Positions 6,616-16,000 of a DNA stretch of 16,125 nt are shown here, piece by piece. The translations under genes were made by a program, and so were the position numbers. This DNA is from Bacteroidota bacterium (GTDB lineage: Bacteria > Bacteroidota > Ignavibacteria > Palsa-1295). The DNA is taken from NCBI GenBank assembly GCA_025363505.1, contig JANYDV010000077.1, forward strand, positions 1 through 16,125, written 5' to 3'. Within the stretch, counting starts at the first letter, position 1. The number at the start of each line of letters is the position of its first letter. Under the pieces are notes generated by a model. The model was not told the origin of the DNA, did not search any database, and worked only from the letters and a program-made list of their open reading frames with translations.

Positions 6616-7269
6616 TTAATTTTTTGATTGTTGCTCAGTAAATTCGAATTCCGTTGGAATATGAAATTTCATTGTATCAACGACCCAATTGGTATCAATG
6701 CTTACGACAACCGTTTCGAGCATACCATCTTCGATCATCGAAGCACGTTTCATTGGCAACGAATTCCAAACCCACAATTTTAATGTTTCGTCTTGCTGTT
6801 TCCAAACAGTGCTCGGACGACCGAGAATATTTTCGGAGCTTGTTTGAATAAAATAATTATCTTTCATCGTCGCTTTCAGAAATTCTTCCGGCGACGGCAT
6901 ATCACTTTCCGGCAACCGATAAAGACTATCAAGAGATGTCATTCTTAGATGAACTACTTTTTTATTGAGAACATCAATACTATAGACATCTGAAAGTCTT
7001 GTTATTCCGGCATTCTCATAAGGATGAATTCCGGTAGGGGTTATCTGTTGCATGTGTGAATATCGCGCTTCATATTTCCCATAACCCGCAACATAAAAAT
7101 CTTCGCTACCACGGGCAGTGCCCCCATATTCATAGGAGAGATGAATATTTTTGAACGGATAACGCTTTAATGAGCTGGTGCTCGGGTCGGATTCTTTTTT
7201 ACATCCGAACAAACAAACACAACTTGCCAACACGGCAACACAGCGCAAACGAGAGAAATGTTTAGTCAT
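6616..7269 (-). CDS. Putative lipoprotein of unknown function
   Basis: A 217-residue protein with a lipoprotein signal: basic N-terminus (TKHFSRLR), hydrophobic core, then the lipobox LFGC with the lipidated Cys at about residue 23 followed by KKESDPS. The mature part is beta-rich and polar. A segment from about residue 140 (ENILGRPSTVWKQQDETLKLWVWNSLPMKRAS) is reminiscent of LolA/DUF4412-type beta sheets in which a lipoprotein is folded as an open half-barrel, but I cannot assign it with confidence. The start is the ATG at 7269, which overlaps the TGA stop of the flavoprotein gene by one base (TGATG), the usual sign of translational coupling; the GTG one codon earlier is less likely. Its place between an Fe-S flavoprotein and a DUF971 gene is conspicuous, because an exported protein would not meet a cytoplasmic enzyme directly. 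Confidence 0.83.
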   Translation of the reverse strand: MTKHFSRLRCVAVLASCVCLFGCKKESDPSTSSLKRYPFKNIHLSYEYGGTARGSEDFYVAGYGKYEARYSHMQQITPTGIHPYENAGITRLSDVYSIDVLNKKVVHLRMTSLDSLYRLPESDMPSPEEFLKATMKDNYFIQTSSENILGRPSTVWKQQDETLKLWVWNSLPMKRASMIEDGMLETVVVSIDTNWVVDTMKFHIPTEFEFTEQQSKN

Positions 7270-10200
7270 CACAAGCGTTCAACAGTTTCTTTACTAAGCA
7301 AGTGCTCGAAATATTTAAGCGAGAGTTTTTCTGACAGTGAGTTAATCTTCAGGCGGTCATTCAAATTTTTGAAATCAACCACATCAAGTGGCTGGTCTTG
7401 ATTGAAACAACTAAAGACGAATCCTGTTTCCTCTTGCGTAATAGGGTCTACGTGCTTTTGTAAACATTGAGCGCAGACCTCTTTCATCATACACTGCATT
7501 GGCGAGTTGATTGATCCGATAGCCGCGTGACCTTCTTTCATCAACTCTCCGAGTACTCCGTCTTTCCGTCGAGCTGCCTTTACGGCTGCCATCATTCTAT
7601 CGGAGCCGATAGCAATGACTCGATCAACTTCACAGAATGGGAACAGACGATCGACCCCCAACAGTCCATTATGATAAGCAAGCATCGCCTGGATAATGTT
7701 TCCGCGGAAATGTGCATCTTGCGGTCGACGCGGTACGATCTCGATTCCGGTGTCGCTGGACCAAATCACTTGATCGGTCGAGGATTCGATCTCTTCTCGC
7801 TTGAACAAATCTTCGCCGTTCTTGTAGCCTGCAAAATAAATAACTTTATTATTGTTCTCTTTCATCGCTTTTGCGATGCTGAAGAGCACGGCATTTCCAA
7901 GCCCCCCGCCAGCAAGCATCACCGTTTCATTCTCGGGTATTTCGGTTGGTGTGCCCGTTGGTCCCATCACGATCACGGGTTCACCGGGCTTGAGCATTGC
8001 GCACTGTCGCGAGCTTGAACCCATTTCTAAAACAATAAGCGAGAGCAACCCTTGTTCCTTATCAACCCATGCCCCGGTCAGTGCAAGACCCTCCATTGAT
8101 AACGGTATCCCTTCGATGGTGTTCGAAAGTTTTTCAAAGTTTTGCAAACGATAAAATTGCCCCGGATGGAAATGGCGTGCCGCAGCCGGAGCTTTCACCA
8201 CAACATCAACAATTGTTTTTGTTAAACGCTCAACCCTGACTACTGTCGCCTTGAGATCATTGTCTAATAGTAAACGGAAATCAAACCATTGCTCAAGTTT
8301 TTGCACCGGGCGTTCTTTCGAATCTTTGAATACGGCACTTACGACACTCGGAAATCCGTTTTTGGCACTTGCCATTGCTTTGACAACGTTGCCCGCAAAA
8401 CGAGGATGATTATCACCATAGTAGGTGATATACTTTTGGTTCGAGCTGTAACTGGTGAAAAACCCTTTCTCATCTTCGTGCAGACTTCCGTTGAGGCTGT
8501 GCGGCTGGAAAAAATTATTCCATTTATCTTTTTTGAATGATTCCGGAAATTCGCGTTCGTAGATAGTGTTCGGGCTTGTACCGGCGGCGACACAAACTGT
8601 TTTCGCAGCAAGTTCGACAAATTCCCCCGAGCCTTTCGATTTCCCGTCAATCATCTTCTGTCGTTCGAAGATCAATGCTCTTACTGCGCCGTGCTCATCT
8701 GGCAAGGCTTCGATCGGCGACATATTTTCAATATAGTAAATACCTTCTTCAAGCGATTTTTCGACCTCTTCGTGATTGAGTCTATAGGCAGGTGAATCAT
8801 TCAAACTACGGCGATACGCAACCGAGACACCGCCCCACTGTCGTATTAATGGCACGAAGTTTGGTCGTTCTTGTGCATCAGCAGCACGAGTACGCTCTGC
8901 GCGGATAGCTTTGCCATGCTCGATAAACGTTGTAAATATTTGCTTATCTTCATCATTAAGCATAGCAACAAAAGTTGCTTCTCCTTTTTCGGAGACGATT
9001 TTTTCGTATCGTTCAAGAAATTTCTCAACTTGAATGGGGTAATATGCCGCAAGCTCGGTGGCGGTATCGATTGCTGTTAAGCCTCCGCCAATCACCAACG
9101 CCGGCAGCTGCACCTGAAGATTCGCAAGGCTCGATCGCTTTGCTGCACCAGTCAACTGCAACGCCATCAAAAAATCACTTGCTTTACGGATGCCACATAT
9201 GAGATTATTTTTCATCGGCACGATCGTTGGCTTGCCGGCGCCACTGGCAATTGCGATATGATCAAACCCATAACGCTCGAAAGCATCCTCGATTGTCACC
9301 GTTCCGCCGAAACGAACACCTCCATAGATTGCAAAAGTATTTCTTCTTGAAAGCGTAAGATAGATGAGCGTTAAGAAATTTTTATCCCATCTGACCGTAA
9401 TGCCATATTCTGCCACACCGCCGAAGCCATCCATCGACCGTTCATCAAGCCGACCATAAATTTCGCTCCAACGTTCAATTGGTATTGGCGCAACCCATTC
9501 ATTATTTTCAGAAATATATCCTGTGATTGTTTTATCAAGTGGTTCGACTTTTAATCCATCAATACCGGCAACACCAAAACCTTCATTCAGTAAATAATGT
9601 GAAAGTGTATAACCGGCAGGACCGAGACCCACAACGAGGGTATTTTTACCGGTGTAAGGCAGTGCAAATGGTCTGTGAATATTAAGCGGATTCCATCGTG
9701 TTAAAAAACCATAGATCTCAACTCCCCACTGCATCGTCAAGACATCAGTGAGTGCACCGGTCTCTGCTTGCGGAATATTAACCGGCGTTTGCTTTTGGTA
9801 GATACAAGACTTCATACAGTCATTGCAAATACGATGTCCTGTACCGGGGCACATGGGGTTATCAAGCATTACCAATGCCAGAGCACTAATGGCATCCCCT
9901 TTAGAAAGTATCAAATGCATCTCCGATATTTTCTCATCAAGTGGGCAACCATCAAGGCTGATGCCGAGAGGATTTTTCTTGGTTGATCCATCTTTTTCGT
10001 GCAGACCTTTGGAACAAGAATCTTTTGAACGGTCATGACAAAAAATGCAATACTCGGTTTCACCTCTGACCTCACGAGGTTTCATCCTCTCGTCGGTGAG
10101 CGCAAACCCATCACGACGACGGTATTCATCTTCGGGACCAATAAATTTTTCCGGCAACAGTGATTCCGGTCGGATGATCTGTACTAAATGATCATAGTTT

Positions 10201-10805
10201 AAATTTTTAGGCAGATAGTAACTCGACCAATTTTTTACGCGCAGATGTAATGCTTCGTTGTGCAGACAAGCCGCAAAATAGGCTTCGAGTTTCTTTAGGA
10301 GATCAGTATTGGCGGGCTCATCCTTCTCTTGTTCGAGAAGTTTCATTGTCATGGCTGCGGCAGTGAGCTCTTCATCACCTACATTCGCAGTTGATCTAAG
10401 AGCAGTGTCGTAGGTTGATTGTAGTTCATCAAGCGGCGCAACATCAAGACAGTGTTCGATCGAAGTAAATTTTTTCAGAGCACGCCGCTGAAGGAAGTCA
10501 CGCTTGAATTCGAAAATCACCTTTTCGCGATTCGCCAGAGAAATTAACCTGTCACGATCAGATTCTATCTGAAACAACTTTGCTATAAATGCCCCGACAT
10601 ACGGCGCCATAGCGATGAGAATATTCGATACCTCGACGGGCGTCAACTCGCTGCCCTTGTTGGCAGCATAGGAATTCCATTGTTGTACGAGTAGAGGGTC
10701 GCTAGCTTCTACCGAAGCAAGAAACAATGAATGAAGTGTTGATAACGAGTAGGGATCATACAGATCACGATACGATATGCCGGAAATTCCAAGTTCTAAT
10801 GCCAC
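7269..10805 (-). CDS. Large Fe-S flavoprotein: GltD/NfnB-like oxidoreductase joined to a PyrK/NfnA-like reductase
   Basis: A 1178-residue multi-cofactor oxidoreductase. Residues 1-240 are helical with no motif I recognise. At 253-334 eight cysteines (C253, C256, C264, C287; C319, C327, C330, C334) with GCPL give the two-[4Fe-4S] pattern of the GltD/NfnB/dihydropyrimidine dehydrogenase N-terminus. A Rossmann FAD motif, VVGLGPAG, is at 391-398; a second nucleotide motif, VIGGGLTAID, at 571-580 should bind NAD(P)H; CVAAGTSPNT (738-747) closes that module. From about 850 a ferredoxin reductase-like half follows: HPGQFYRLQ (880-888) for FAD, GPTGTP (948) and MLAGGGLGNA (963-972) for NAD(P). Finally C1105, C1111, C1114 and C1133 match a PyrK/NfnA-type [2Fe-2S] site. 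This is the content of NfnAB on one chain, so electron transfer between pyridine nucleotides and ferredoxin is plausible; substrate and bifurcation are unproven. The GTG at 10805 is the best upstream start. It leads a three-gene unit. Confidence 0.85.
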   Translation of the reverse strand: MALELGISGISYRDLYDPYSLSTLHSLFLASVEASDPLLVQQWNSYAANKGSELTPVEVSNILIAMAPYVGAFIAKLFQIESDRDRLISLANREKVIFEFKRDFLQRRALKKFTSIEHCLDVAPLDELQSTYDTALRSTANVGDEELTAAAMTMKLLEQEKDEPANTDLLKKLEAYFAACLHNEALHLRVKNWSSYYLPKNLNYDHLVQIIRPESLLPEKFIGPEDEYRRRDGFALTDERMKPREVRGETEYCIFCHDRSKDSCSKGLHEKDGSTKKNPLGISLDGCPLDEKISEMHLILSKGDAISALALVMLDNPMCPGTGHRICNDCMKSCIYQKQTPVNIPQAETGALTDVLTMQWGVEIYGFLTRWNPLNIHRPFALPYTGKNTLVVGLGPAGYTLSHYLLNEGFGVAGIDGLKVEPLDKTITGYISENNEWVAPIPIERWSEIYGRLDERSMDGFGGVAEYGITVRWDKNFLTLIYLTLSRRNTFAIYGGVRFGGTVTIEDAFERYGFDHIAIASGAGKPTIVPMKNNLICGIRKASDFLMALQLTGAAKRSSLANLQVQLPALVIGGGLTAIDTATELAAYYPIQVEKFLERYEKIVSEKGEATFVAMLNDEDKQIFTTFIEHGKAIRAERTRAADAQERPNFVPLIRQWGGVSVAYRRSLNDSPAYRLNHEEVEKSLEEGIYYIENMSPIEALPDEHGAVRALIFERQKMIDGKSKGSGEFVELAAKTVCVAAGTSPNTIYEREFPESFKKDKWNNFFQPHSLNGSLHEDEKGFFTSYSSNQKYITYYGDNHPRFAGNVVKAMASAKNGFPSVVSAVFKDSKERPVQKLEQWFDFRLLLDNDLKATVVRVERLTKTIVDVVVKAPAAARHFHPGQFYRLQNFEKLSNTIEGIPLSMEGLALTGAWVDKEQGLLSLIVLEMGSSSRQCAMLKPGEPVIVMGPTGTPTEIPENETVMLAGGGLGNAVLFSIAKAMKENNNKVIYFAGYKNGEDLFKREEIESSTDQVIWSSDTGIEIVPRRPQDAHFRGNIIQAMLAYHNGLLGVDRLFPFCEVDRVIAIGSDRMMAAVKAARRKDGVLGELMKEGHAAIGSINSPMQCMMKEVCAQCLQKHVDPITQEETGFVFSCFNQDQPLDVVDFKNLNDRLKINSLSEKLSLKYFEHLLSKETVERL

Positions 10806-10847
10806 GATTGTAGGATGATGTCTAAATATAATACTGATAATTTCTAT

Positions 10848-10886
10848 AAAAAAAAGCGAAGAGCCTGGTATTAGATTCTTCGCTTT
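10848..10886 (-). terminator. Rho-independent terminator after the transaldolase gene
   Basis: On the minus strand AAAGCGAAGA (10886-10877) pairs perfectly with TCTTCGCTTT (10862-10853) around a 14-base loop and runs into a tract of eight T (10855-10848). It lies 20 bases after the transaldolase stop and separates that gene from the flavoprotein unit, which must therefore have its own promoter in the 42 bases before 10805 or rely on read-through. Confidence 0.85.
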
Positions 10887-10905
10887 GTCAACAATAACAC
10901 TGTGG

Positions 10906-12012
10906 TTAAGCTACAGTTTCGCTGACTGCCGCTCGTTTTACTTCGAGCACCGAGAGCAACTTTGCAAAGGCATCTTCAAATTTCTTCACGCCATCGATCT
11001 GTAGTTCTGCTGCTACCTTCTCGGTATCAATACCAATCGAACGAAGTTCGTTAATAACGTTATGCGCTTCATCAAGCCCTTGTGTAAGAGTATCAGCGGC
11101 ATTCCCATGATCTGAGAAAGCGGCAATGGTATCATCAGGTACGGTTGTCACTGTTTCTTTGCTGATGAGTGGCTCGATGTACATCACGTCGTTGTATGTA
11201 GGGTTCTTCGTACTCACCGATGCCCATAAACAACGTTGCACGTTGGCACCTGCGGTGCGGAGATCATCAAATTCTTTGCCATAAAATATTTTGCAGTACC
11301 GTTCGTACGCAAGCTTCGCGTTTGCAACAGCCGCTTTCCCAAGTAAATGGTCGTGTCCTTTTCCTTGGAGCATCGCATCAACATTTAAATCGACTCGAGA
11401 AAGAAAAAAACTTGCTACACTACGAATATTACTCACATCTTCGCCTCTGCTAATACGAGATTTGATACCGGCGATATATGCATGAGCAACTTGATCATAA
11501 TTTTCTATTCCGAAGAGCAACGTGACATTGACGTTGATACCTTCTGAAATTGCGGCGGTGATAGCCGGAAGGCTATTTGGCGTACCGGGAATTTTGATCA
11601 TCACATTTTGACGATCGACGATCTTCCAAAGCTTCCGAGCCTGCTCGATGGTTTCTTCTGCACTATGGGCGATGGTGGGATCAACCTCAATACTTACATA
11701 GCCATCCTCCCCCGAAGTAGCGACAAATATATCATGCATAATATCAGCCGCATGACGAACATCGTCAGTCGTCAGTCTGTCATAAATTTCATGAGTGGAA
11801 GCACCATCTTCGATCAGAGTACGAATATCTTCGTCGTACTCTTTGCCACTTGAAATAGCTTTTTCGAATATAGCGGGATTAGAAGTCACACCCTTGACCC
11901 CAAGTTCATCAACCATTTGTGCCAGTCTGCCTGAACTCAGTAGCGAGCGGCTGATATTATCATACCACAAACTCTGTCCGAATACAGAAACCGATTTCCA
12001 AGGATTAGCCAT
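10906..12012 (-). CDS. tal: Transaldolase
   Basis: Transfers a dihydroxyacetone unit between sugar phosphates in the non-oxidative pentose phosphate pathway (sedoheptulose-7-P plus glyceraldehyde-3-P to erythrose-4-P plus fructose-6-P), in the cytoplasm. At 368 residues it fits the longer bacterial Tal group also found as the N-terminal half of Tal-Pgi fusions. Recognised segments are SLWYDNISRSLL (14-25), GVKGVTSNPAIFEKAI (38-53), VSIEVDP (106-112), NVMIKIPGT with the Schiff-base lysine at K140, GINVNVTLLF (158-167), and RCLWASVSTKNP (260-271). The ATG at 12012 gives the expected N-terminus; no ribosome binding site is evident. A terminator lies on each side (after the upstream barrel gene and after this one), so the gene appears monocistronic, or is fed by read-through. 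Nothing looks broken. Confidence 0.96.
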   Translation of the reverse strand: MANPWKSVSVFGQSLWYDNISRSLLSSGRLAQMVDELGVKGVTSNPAIFEKAISSGKEYDEDIRTLIEDGASTHEIYDRLTTDDVRHAADIMHDIFVATSGEDGYVSIEVDPTIAHSAEETIEQARKLWKIVDRQNVMIKIPGTPNSLPAITAAISEGINVNVTLLFGIENYDQVAHAYIAGIKSRISRGEDVSNIRSVASFFLSRVDLNVDAMLQGKGHDHLLGKAAVANAKLAYERYCKIFYGKEFDDLRTAGANVQRCLWASVSTKNPTYNDVMYIEPLISKETVTTVPDDTIAAFSDHGNAADTLTQGLDEAHNVINELRSIGIDTEKVAAELQIDGVKKFEDAFAKLLSVLEVKRAAVSETVA

Positions 12013-12028
12013 GACGATGTATTAAAAT

Positions 12029-12059
12029 AAAAAAACCCTCGTCTTTACAACGAGGGTTT
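12029..12059 (-). terminator. Rho-independent terminator after the beta-barrel protein gene
   Basis: On the minus strand AAACCCTCGT (12059-12050) pairs with ACGAGGGTTT (12042-12033) around a 7-base loop and is followed by a tract of seven T (12035-12029). It lies 22 bases after the stop at 12082 and 17 bases before the transaldolase ATG, so it could also act as an attenuator-like element for that gene. Confidence 0.88.
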
Positions 12060-12081
12060 GAAAGAAGAAGTGTCGAAAATT

Positions 12082-12867
12082 TTAGCGACCGATCAGAGCT
12101 CTGACAGCCAAGCCGACATAAATCGAAGAAGCCGTCCAGTTTTTGGTTGCTTCAACTTTTGAGAATGGCAAATCATAACCCGCAAATGGAGTGGCTACGA
12201 CTGATTCGGTAAGCGGAATATCGTAGGTGAACTGCCCGCGAACACCAAAACGGATCGCACTGGGGTTTGCTACCTCTTCCGTACTGGTCAGCGTTTGGCT
12301 GCCAACAACCGCCGCAGAAACAGTAACGGTCTTATTGATTCTACTGGTCATCCGAATTCCTGTATTGATGTTCAATTGTACGCCGGGACCAACCGGAGTT
12401 GGGGCAGGGACAAAATTGTACTTAAACCCAACATCAAAGAGCAAATAATTAAGGTCAGCTTTTGCCTCGGTCACGACAGAGCCCGGAGCAACGGTGCCGT
12501 TCAATTTGGTTGGTACATTTTCGCGACTATTATTAATACCCGTGAATTTACTCGATTTCGAGTCATAAATCACTTCGATCATAATAAAGGTCTGCATGGT
12601 CTCTGCATTTAACGGAAGTTCGGCAGATACTCCGAAGAACGGAGCAATGCCGGTGCCGTTTTGTGCTAGAAAGCAGGTAGGCTCGGAATTCAGCAACGGA
12701 AATTTATCGGTGCTATAGGTGACGAGATTCAAACCACCAATCGGTCCGATAAGCCAGCCGCCATACTCCGTAGGATTTAGGACGTCGCCGCCGCCTTGTG
12801 CAAAAACAGCACTGCTGCAACAACAAATAAAGCCGATAGCCAAGATGAAAAGAAAGCGTTTCTTCAT
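12082..12867 (-). CDS. Outer-membrane beta-barrel protein, function unknown
   Basis: A 261-residue exported protein. The signal peptide is KKRFLFILAIGFICCCSSAVFA with cleavage expected after AVFA, before QGGG. The run of three cysteines does not make a proper lipobox, so I call signal peptidase I. The mature chain alternates polar and hydrophobic residues in strands with Gly and aromatic residues, for example GGWLIGPIGGLNLVTY, NYLLFDVGFKYNFVP, IRFGVRGQFTYDIP, and ends in SSIYVGLAVRALIGR. This fits an eight-to-twelve-strand barrel of the general outer-membrane beta-barrel (PorT/OmpA-like) type in Bacteroidota. The final residue is Arg rather than the common aromatic. The ATG at 12867 is preferred because AGGA lies 6 bases before it; the frame extends to a GTG at 12894. 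A promoter candidate is upstream and a strong terminator follows, so it is probably transcribed alone. Confidence 0.82.
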   Translation of the reverse strand: MKKRFLFILAIGFICCCSSAVFAQGGGDVLNPTEYGGWLIGPIGGLNLVTYSTDKFPLLNSEPTCFLAQNGTGIAPFFGVSAELPLNAETMQTFIMIEVIYDSKSSKFTGINNSRENVPTKLNGTVAPGSVVTEAKADLNYLLFDVGFKYNFVPAPTPVGPGVQLNINTGIRMTSRINKTVTVSAAVVGSQTLTSTEEVANPSAIRFGVRGQFTYDIPLTESVVATPFAGYDLPFSKVEATKNWTASSIYVGLAVRALIGR

Positions 12868-12873
12868 ACTATG

Positions 12874-12877
12874 TCCT
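12874..12877 (-). promoter_or_regulatory. Ribosome binding site of the beta-barrel protein gene
   Basis: AGGA on the minus strand, 6 bases before the ATG at 12867. It favours that ATG over the in-frame GTG at 12894, and the protein then begins directly with its signal peptide. Confidence 0.5.
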
Positions 12878-12961
12878 GTGATGTTCTTTCTCACGATATT
12901 CTTCTTAAAGATGATATATTCTAATTCTTAATTACCTGTATGATAGAGAGTCTCAGGGTTT

Positions 12962-12995
12962 CAAATATACACATTTCAAACCTCGTGTCGCTCAA
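12962..12995 (-). promoter_or_regulatory. Candidate Bacteroidota-type promoter of the beta-barrel protein gene
   Basis: The minus strand has TATATTTG (12969-12962), a full match to TAnnTTTG, with TTG 23 bases upstream (12995-12993), at the upper end of the 17-23 base spacing known for this promoter class. The leader would be about 85-90 bases. It lies in the 167-base gap between two genes of the same strand. Confidence 0.45.
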
Positions 12996-13034
12996 AATCA
13001 CAAAATTCGTTCGATCAGCTGGTCGTTCAACACA

Positions 13035-16000
13035 TTAACGATCAATGACTAAGCGTCCACTTTGGACCAAGCTTTCGTCAAATGTAAACCTGAAAACATA
13101 GCTTCCGCCCGAAAGTTTACGTGTATCGTAAAATACTTCAAATGTGCCTGCCGGATGGCGAACAACGTTTTCGATGCGATCAACCTCTCTGCCGAGGGCA
13201 TCGAAGATCGAAAGACTGACATTGGCTTCATGGCGGAGCGCATAACGGAAACTGACGGTCGAGTTATCACTCCTTGTCACCGGATTCGGCGAGACAGGAA
13301 TGATTCTTCCGGTAAGTTTATCCCCATTCAAAGCATGAATGAGAGTTGAGTCGCCACATTGATAAATCAGTGTAATGCTGGTGTCCTGACGGAGCACGCC
13401 GAGGCACTTCCTGACCTGGAAACCTGCACTATTGAAAAGCGCGCTATTGGTAAGTGTCATTGCAGTACCAGCACCGGTCTTTGGTAAGGTCACGGTAAAG
13501 GTCAAGAAACCGAGCGAGGTTGCGACATCCGGCAACGGCGCGGCACCCAAAAATGTGAGCGTGATAGTCTGCGCGACATTGTTAACTGATGAATTTGCAT
13601 TATCAAGCGTCCAGCCGGGAATGCTGGATGTAAATGAGCTTGCAATGTTCAATGGGTCAACATCAAGTACATCAACATCATAATTGTAGGTCAAGACTAT
13701 TTTACGAATATCAAGCACATCGAGCAGCTCATTGAGTCCGTGTTTGTCAAGTGAAAGATTCATAAACATCGCTGTTTTATCGCCCGCCTTTACGCCGATC
13801 TTACTGAAAGTAGTATTGACGGTAAGGTCATATCCCTGAGACGTACCACTGATTGGGGCTCTGAGGGTATCAAAGACACCGGCATTGTTAATGACCACTG
13901 TCACAGTAGCATTATACACTTGAGCGCCCGCACTTGGCGTTGGCATGAAATCAATCGGGATATTCACTGTTGTTTTTGCCGCAACAGGTATAGGCGGTAG
14001 AACTTTCGACATAAAGTTAGTCGCATTCGGACCGCTGATAATGATCTCGGTCACCGTTTGTACACCGGCGAGAGTAGCATTAGAGACACGTACGGTGTCT
14101 GTTCGGACATCGCACGACAGCATTGTTGGGGATACAAAACCTTGTATGGTCGATTGACCGCCGGTCGTGATTCCCTGCGCTGTCACCGTCTGATTACCAC
14201 CGATACATCCATTCGTTTCGATGCCAAAGAGCCCGATTTGTCCCGTATCCAAATTGAAGGCGGGGTCAAATTCTACATACACATCTACGCACTCGCCCTT
14301 TTTAATAATAATCGGCAACGGTACATTCGTACCATTGAGTTGGTATTGCCCTGTGAGTCGGAATGCAGCCGAATCTTTGGGTGTGGGGAACACATCAAAT
14401 TTCGAGATCGTCAGACTGTCTTTTCCGGAATTACAAAATTTAAAGAAATTCTGAAGTTTGGGACTTCCAAACGGCACCGGTCCGAATAAGACATTTCCTT
14501 TCGAGACTTGCAGTTCATAATATTTGATGCAGGTCGTTGCGATACCAATCCAAACACCACCGGTAGCACTATGAAGAATAATGGTATCATTATAACAACC
14601 AGAAGAACGAGCCGGCGGCACGAATGTCACATCAGCATAAATTGTACGTCCGGTATCAAAAACAAACGGCACGGGAATGGTTACTCCGAATCCGTTTTCG
14701 ATGAACAGATTTGTAAATTTGTTCGTATCAGAGCCGGTCACTTTGATAATGCTATCAGAAGCATTTCCGGTATTGACAAATGGTACACGAAGTGTTACCG
14801 AAGTCTGGCACTCGGTCGGCTGAGTCTGTGGGGTTGAGGTAATGTTTGGTGCGCAACCGACGCCTCGTAAGATGGCTGTGTGCTCACCGACAGCACCTTT
14901 CGAGAGAAAATGCGCCACTGTTTGGATAGGTCCGACTGCTGATGGTGTAAATGTAAAGAACACTTCTTTTTGACCCGAAAGAATATTACTTTTCGGTACG
15001 AAGAACGGTAATGCCGGACTTAAGGTCGTATTGAAAGCGAAGTGTACCGGATCATCGACCCAAATCGAATCAATGCGAACCTGGGTTGGCGAATTATTGA
15101 CGATCAAATAATTTACCGTTGTGTCGGTTGTGTTCGGAAGCACACAGAAGAAGTTATAGTCAGTGACTACGAAATCTGCGGCTCCGCCGTTACCGATCAA
15201 TGGGCATTTATAAACTGAGCAATTATCGCTGAGCTGTAATGTATCTTTTACTGTTGGCGGATTGACAGGAGTAAAGCTAATCTTCACGATCCTAAAACCT
15301 CCCGGTGGTATTGGTCCGTCTGCTCCGGTACTGTCGATCACAAAGCCGATTGCGCCGTTCAAGAGCGCCAGGTTTGTGCGTTTGAAGTTAAATGGGAATG
15401 TGCCCGGATTGAAGAGCGTATCATATAAGACCTGTGTAACGCCAACTGCGCCGCCACCGAAGTTCAGCGGGTTCGGTTTAAATTGGATGAGACTTGGTTT
15501 GTAGGTACTCTTGATTGTCGTAAGATTTCCGGCAATATCACTAACCGAGACTTCAATGTAAGCCTCTTTTGAACTATCAATCACACAAATATCATAGAAT
15601 GAACTATCCATGCCAGCCCCAACAACAAATTTAGGATCAGGATAGTAGAGTATGTTATAGGAAGTATCTTTATTAAACGAATTGAGTTTCGATGCTAAGG
15701 GATGAACGTCCGACATTTTGATGTGCGCGCAAAAACAAAGACCCGCACTATCAACTTTCGGTGCGATAGTGTCTTTTGTATTTGGAGACTTTACACCAAG
15801 TGCACCAGCCCATGCGTAACTATCATAGTCAGTTTCGCCATATATATAAAGACCGACATTTGTATCACATGCCATGACATGGGTGCCCTGTGCGGCAGAA
15901 GCATTAGCAGCCATCAGTACACCTTCCCATATGGTTGAACCAATAGGGTATCTTTTTCTAATAGACATACCCGGCACAGAACTTAAAGGGCGACCATCAA

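Noticed and set aside
7527..8018. Plus-strand open frame of 163 codons opposite the flavoprotein
   Set aside because: It lies wholly inside a gene with clear motifs on the other strand, has no ribosome binding site and encodes no recognisable protein.
10813..10835. TATATTTA on the minus strand upstream of the flavoprotein gene as a promoter
   Set aside because: It misses the final G of TAnnTTTG and has no TTG at a suitable distance; the region is simply AT-rich next to the terminator.
12781..12867. Reading the beta-barrel protein as a lipoprotein because of its three signal-peptide cysteines
   Set aside because: No cysteine is preceded by a normal lipobox small residue at -1, and a good AVFA signal peptidase I site follows.
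13011..13030. Near-palindrome cgatcagctggtcg just after the large surface protein gene
   Set aside because: It has no loop and no T tract on the minus strand, so it is a poor terminator; it could be a binding site, but one short dyad proves little.
14058..14489. Plus-strand open frame of 143 codons opposite the large surface protein
   Set aside because: It is antisense to clearly coding repeats, with cysteine/arginine-rich nonsense-like composition.
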